From positions 1-50,141 of IMG/VR virus record IMGVR_UViG_3300025164_000864: a DNA stretch of 50,141 bases. One strand, 5' to 3'. The notes under the pieces were generated by a model that was not told the origin of the DNA, ran no database searches, and saw nothing but the letters and a program-made list of their open reading frames with translations. The stretch is from a virus. Numbering within the stretch: the first letter of the stretch is position 1; every line of letters begins with the position of its first letter. This document shows, in pieces, positions 48,099-50,141 of the stretch. Position numbers and translations under genes: made by a program.

Positions 48099-48223
48099 GG
48101 TTTCCCTCGCTTGCTAGCAGTCCGGCCGGCTGCTAAGCGTCTTCTTGCCCCATTGGACTCTTGCGGAGTCGCTGGGGCCGAGCCCGGGCGTTGATAGCGC
48201 CGCGGGCTCACTTTCTGTAGCAC
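48095..48223 (-). CDS. Possible 42-residue basic peptide
   Basis: GTG start at 48223 with AGGGGG upstream, stop overlapping the ATG of the nuclease fusion (ATGA). Eleven Arg/Lys in 42 residues. It fills the only larger gap of the operon. It may be a leader for coupling or a nucleic-acid binding peptide; no family known. A nested hairpin (48148-48177) lies in it. Confidence 0.4.
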   Translation of the reverse strand: MLQKVSPRRYQRPGSAPATPQESNGARRRLAAGRTASKRGKP

Positions 48224-48247
48224 CCCAGGGACCCCCTAGCAAACCAG

Positions 48248-49030
48248 TCACAGAGGCAGCTGGATCTTGGGTGGTTCCGTTTCTGTGAGCTCGGCCAGAA
48301 ACTCCGACTGGTCTCGGTCCAGGTCGACCTGGACACGAGTAACGTAAAGCGTGACTGGAATCCCTCGCTCGGTCGTCCCGGTCCAGACCCGGCAGGGAGA
48401 ATCGTTCAGCTGAACGATCGAGGCCGTGGGGGTAATGGTGACACGCATAGGCTTTCTTGCTGGAGTCAGTTGGTTGACCTGTACTGCCTTAGCTTCGGCA
48501 AGCTGCGCCAGATTGGCGTTCTCGGCGAGCAGTTCACGCTGTAATTGAGCCCACTTCTCTCTCGAGAGCACCAGTGCTGGGCGGTCCATGATCTGTTGCT
48601 GCACCTCTTCGGTGACTTCGATGAGGTCGGGGGAGTTCGGCGCCATGTAGGCGAGGATTTCCTGGGCCTTGTTGGTGATGGCCTTTTCGCGGTCTGGATG
48701 GCGGATTACGAAGTCCGAGGACCATACGAGGTGCGCCGCAAATCTGTCGTACCAGGTTTCAGCGCGCTCCCTGGCCCGCGCTGGTGTTGTGTCCACGAAG
48801 ATCCGTTCTCCGACTTTCGGAAAGTGGTACGGAAGGAATCGATCGCGGGTCCATTCGACGTGCTTTGACTCCAGGCCTTGACGGGACTGCACAATGAAAT
48901 GGGTAACCCCGTCCCGGGAGTTCCAGATCCACTCCTCGTTGCCGGCGGTGTCTCGGTAGAGCATCAGGCAGAATGCCTCGGCTTGCTGGCATCCGTTCTG
49001 CTGGGCTAAGGAACGGGGTTGGTGGTTCAC
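48248..49030 (-). CDS. Unknown protein
   Basis: 260 residues, GTG start at 49030 in a GTGA overlap with the next upstream gene. N-terminal half is mixed with several Trp and His (MLYRDTAGNEEWIWNSRDG), a helical coil follows (LAENANLAQLAEAKAVQVNQL), then strands at the end. I do not recognise it. Coupled in the leftward operon before the nuclease fusion. Confidence 0.55.
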   Translation of the reverse strand: MNHQPRSLAQQNGCQQAEAFCLMLYRDTAGNEEWIWNSRDGVTHFIVQSRQGLESKHVEWTRDRFLPYHFPKVGERIFVDTTPARARERAETWYDRFAAHLVWSSDFVIRHPDREKAITNKAQEILAYMAPNSPDLIEVTEEVQQQIMDRPALVLSREKWAQLQRELLAENANLAQLAEAKAVQVNQLTPARKPMRVTITPTASIVQLNDSPCRVWTGTTERGIPVTLYVTRVQVDLDRDQSEFLAELTETEPPKIQLPL

Positions 49031-49368
49031 AGCTCCTCGATGTCCTGCGCGCCTTGACGCCGCAGGAAGTGGGTGGGGTTCTCCTTGCCGCGACTCGAGA
49101 ACATCCAGACGTTACCGTGGACGTCCTTGAAGGGCTTCCCACCCAACGCCTGCTTGAGCTCGAACACGGCGTCGCTCAGGAGTTCTTTCTTGAGGTCGAT
49201 CTGGCGCTTCAGGTCCTCGACCTCGGCGGTAATTGAATCCACCCGGCCCTTGAGTGTAGCCTTTTCGGAGGCCGAGTAGGTGCGTGGATCTTGGGGATCT
49301 GCCAGGAATGATTCCTGAACCTCGGGACCCGGAGTCTCTTGGGTAACGGTCAGTTTTCTAGGTGGCAT
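49027..49368 (-). CDS. Small coiled-coil protein
   Basis: 113 residues from an ATG with GGAGAGAC upstream. Residues 35-75 form a charged coiled coil (LKGRVDSITAEVEDLKRQIDLKKELL), and the end holds GNVWMFSSRGKENPTHFLRR. No motif for function. Overlaps the 39-residue gene. Confidence 0.5.
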   Translation of the reverse strand: MPPRKLTVTQETPGPEVQESFLADPQDPRTYSASEKATLKGRVDSITAEVEDLKRQIDLKKELLSDAVFELKQALGGKPFKDVHGNVWMFSSRGKENPTHFLRRQGAQDIEEL

Positions 49369-49477
49369 GCGTGTCTCTCCATTGGATGTCGTTTTTGGAC
49401 TTCTGCCCGGCGCTGAAGCCGAGCAGGTAGAAGAACATCGCGATTCCGGTCGCGATAAGGAAGAGGGGGAGGGTCAC
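49358..49477 (-). CDS. 39-residue membrane peptide
   Basis: GTG at 49477 overlaps the previous stop (GTGA), TAG ends at 49358, inside the next gene's start. One hydrophobic span (PLFLIATGIAMFFYLLGF) then a charged tail. A small single-span protein with fixed couplings at both ends, so likely real. Role unknown. Confidence 0.5.
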   Translation of the reverse strand: MTLPLFLIATGIAMFFYLLGFSAGQKSKNDIQWRDTHAT

Positions 49478-49905
49478 TTCTCTAGCTCGTCCAAGAGAGC
49501 CCGGGCCTTCGTGGTACCGATGCGGGTGATGAGTCGGCAGAAGCTGTCCGCGTCCCGCGCCGAGGAAGCGAGTTCTGGTAGAGGTAAACGGCTTCCGACC
49601 TTGTCGAATGGCATGCCCGTTGGATCGGCGTCGGTGGCAACTGGAGGGTTCTTCGGCGGCCGGCCACGCCGCGTTTTGGTGGCCTGCGCAGGCGCTACCT
49701 GGATAGCGTCGGTCCCCTTGCGGCGCCCGCGCTTGGTGACCGTACCGGCCGCTTTTCTCATCTTGTAGCGGACGATTCGGACTAGGTTTTCCGTGATCTT
49801 CAGGCCGACTTGCTTGCCGGCCGCAATGACTGCGGACGTCGACAGACTGTCCGGCTGCTCGCGGATGAAATCGCTTCGTGAACCTTCGTATTTGCGTGCT
49901 TTCAT
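49474..49905 (-). CDS. Small basic protein with AT-hook-like RGRPP
   Basis: 143 residues from ATG at 49905; a longer frame upstream would only translate the repeats. The N-terminal part KYEGSRSDFIREQPDSLSTS and ITENLVRIVRYK resembles a conserved helical domain of small myxobacterial proteins, followed by a basic RRGRPPKNP stretch, typical of AT-hook DNA contact. A possible DNA-binding regulator. Its ribosome site (GGAGAACAGGA) lies inside the degenerate repeat. Confidence 0.58.
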   Translation of the reverse strand: MKARKYEGSRSDFIREQPDSLSTSAVIAAGKQVGLKITENLVRIVRYKMRKAAGTVTKRGRRKGTDAIQVAPAQATKTRRGRPPKNPPVATDADPTGMPFDKVGSRLPLPELASSARDADSFCRLITRIGTTKARALLDELEK

Positions 49906-50141
49906 TCCTGTTCTCCGTTCCGACCTGATCGCGATCCTACGGGCCGCTTCCTCCCGGGCAAGCTCCACTGCCTCCGCATCCTGTTCTCCGTTCCGACCAG
50001 TGGATGGGCTCATCCTAGATCAGCACGGCCAACCGCTCCACTGCCTCCGCATCCTGTTCTCCGTTCCGACATGACCTCGGCAGATTGCCGGTACCGCACG
50101 CCAAGCTCCACTGCCTCCGCATCCTGTTCTCCGTTCCGACA
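49889..50141. CRISPR. CRISPR-like repeat array, cut by the window end
   Basis: Three identical 36-base repeats lie at 49962-49997, 50035-50070 and 50105-50140. A fourth, degenerate copy (49889-49924) keeps only its last 19 bases (TCCTGTTCTCCGTTCCGAC). The sequences between, 49925-49961, 49998-50034 and 50071-50104, are 37, 37 and 34 bases long and unrelated. Even spacing, unique spacers, and a degenerate end copy are typical of CRISPR. No cas gene is in the window. On the minus strand each unit holds GGAG...ATG, so a repeated translation-start element is the alternative. Confidence 0.55.

Overview
The window is the structural, lysis and start-of-recombination part of a large contractile-tailed (myovirus-type) bacteriophage genome, or a prophage. 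The evidence is the gene order capsid - neck - tail sheath - tail tube - tail chaperone with a -1 frameshift site - tape measure - baseplate hub and spike - baseplate J-like proteins - long collagen-like fibres - lysis genes. By eye the DNA is GC-rich, roughly 60 percent or more. Genes are packed, most joined by ATGA or GTGA stop/start overlaps. The host is not shown directly. Lipoproteins with Gly/Thr/Ser-rich linkers and Cys-rich ends (18243-18827, 35380-35715) and the conserved-looking small protein at 49474-49905 resemble proteins of Myxococcota, so a myxobacterial host is my inference.

Layout. 1-3953 (+): end of an upstream gene, scaffold, major capsid protein, small head or neck proteins. 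4026-6857 (+): an insert of modification-type genes (glycosyltransferase, bacterioferritin, methyltransferase, glycosyltransferase with TPR). 6867-17779 (+): neck, sheath, tube, chaperone, baseplate J-like, tape measure, hub, spike. 17776-18827 (-): inverted lipoprotein genes. 18890-24028 (+): baseplate and fibre attachment. 24034-34078 (+): collagen-like and beta-helix-like fibres ending in an alpha/beta hydrolase apparently read by frameshift. 34104-36416 (+): cluster of small membrane proteins, a lipoprotein and a papain-like protease. 36441-39225 (+): a third collagen-like fibre with a His-rich tip, joined to a glycosyltransferase and a methyltransferase. 39195-41484 (+): CHAP-like and GH25 lysins, then two coiled-coil proteins. 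Strong terminators at 41528-41554 and 41711-41755 end the rightward block.

42015-49905 (-): an oppositely transcribed block holding an HNH endonuclease, a single-chain fusion of SbcD/Mre11-type nuclease and SbcC/Rad50-type ATPase, and small unknown proteins. The last 250 bases hold three exact 36-base repeats plus one degenerate copy, separated by unrelated 37, 37 and 34 base sequences. This is CRISPR-like and runs off the window edge; the same unit also contains a ribosome-binding site and ATG on the minus strand, so a repeated translation-start element is the main alternative.

How it fits together. Head, neck, tail and baseplate genes form one late transcription unit. The three fibre genes carry long Gly-X-Thr repeats of a kind that is O-glycosylated in other systems. 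The phage encodes three glycosyltransferases and two methyltransferases, one pair directly coupled to a collagen fibre, so a fibre-glycosylation system is a reasonable hypothesis. Most unusual items: the CRISPR-like array, the SbcD-SbcC fusion without a visible zinc hook, the phage bacterioferritin, the fibre-hydrolase frameshift, and the collagen/glycosyltransferase coupling. No tRNA, reverse transcriptase, transposase or cas gene was seen.
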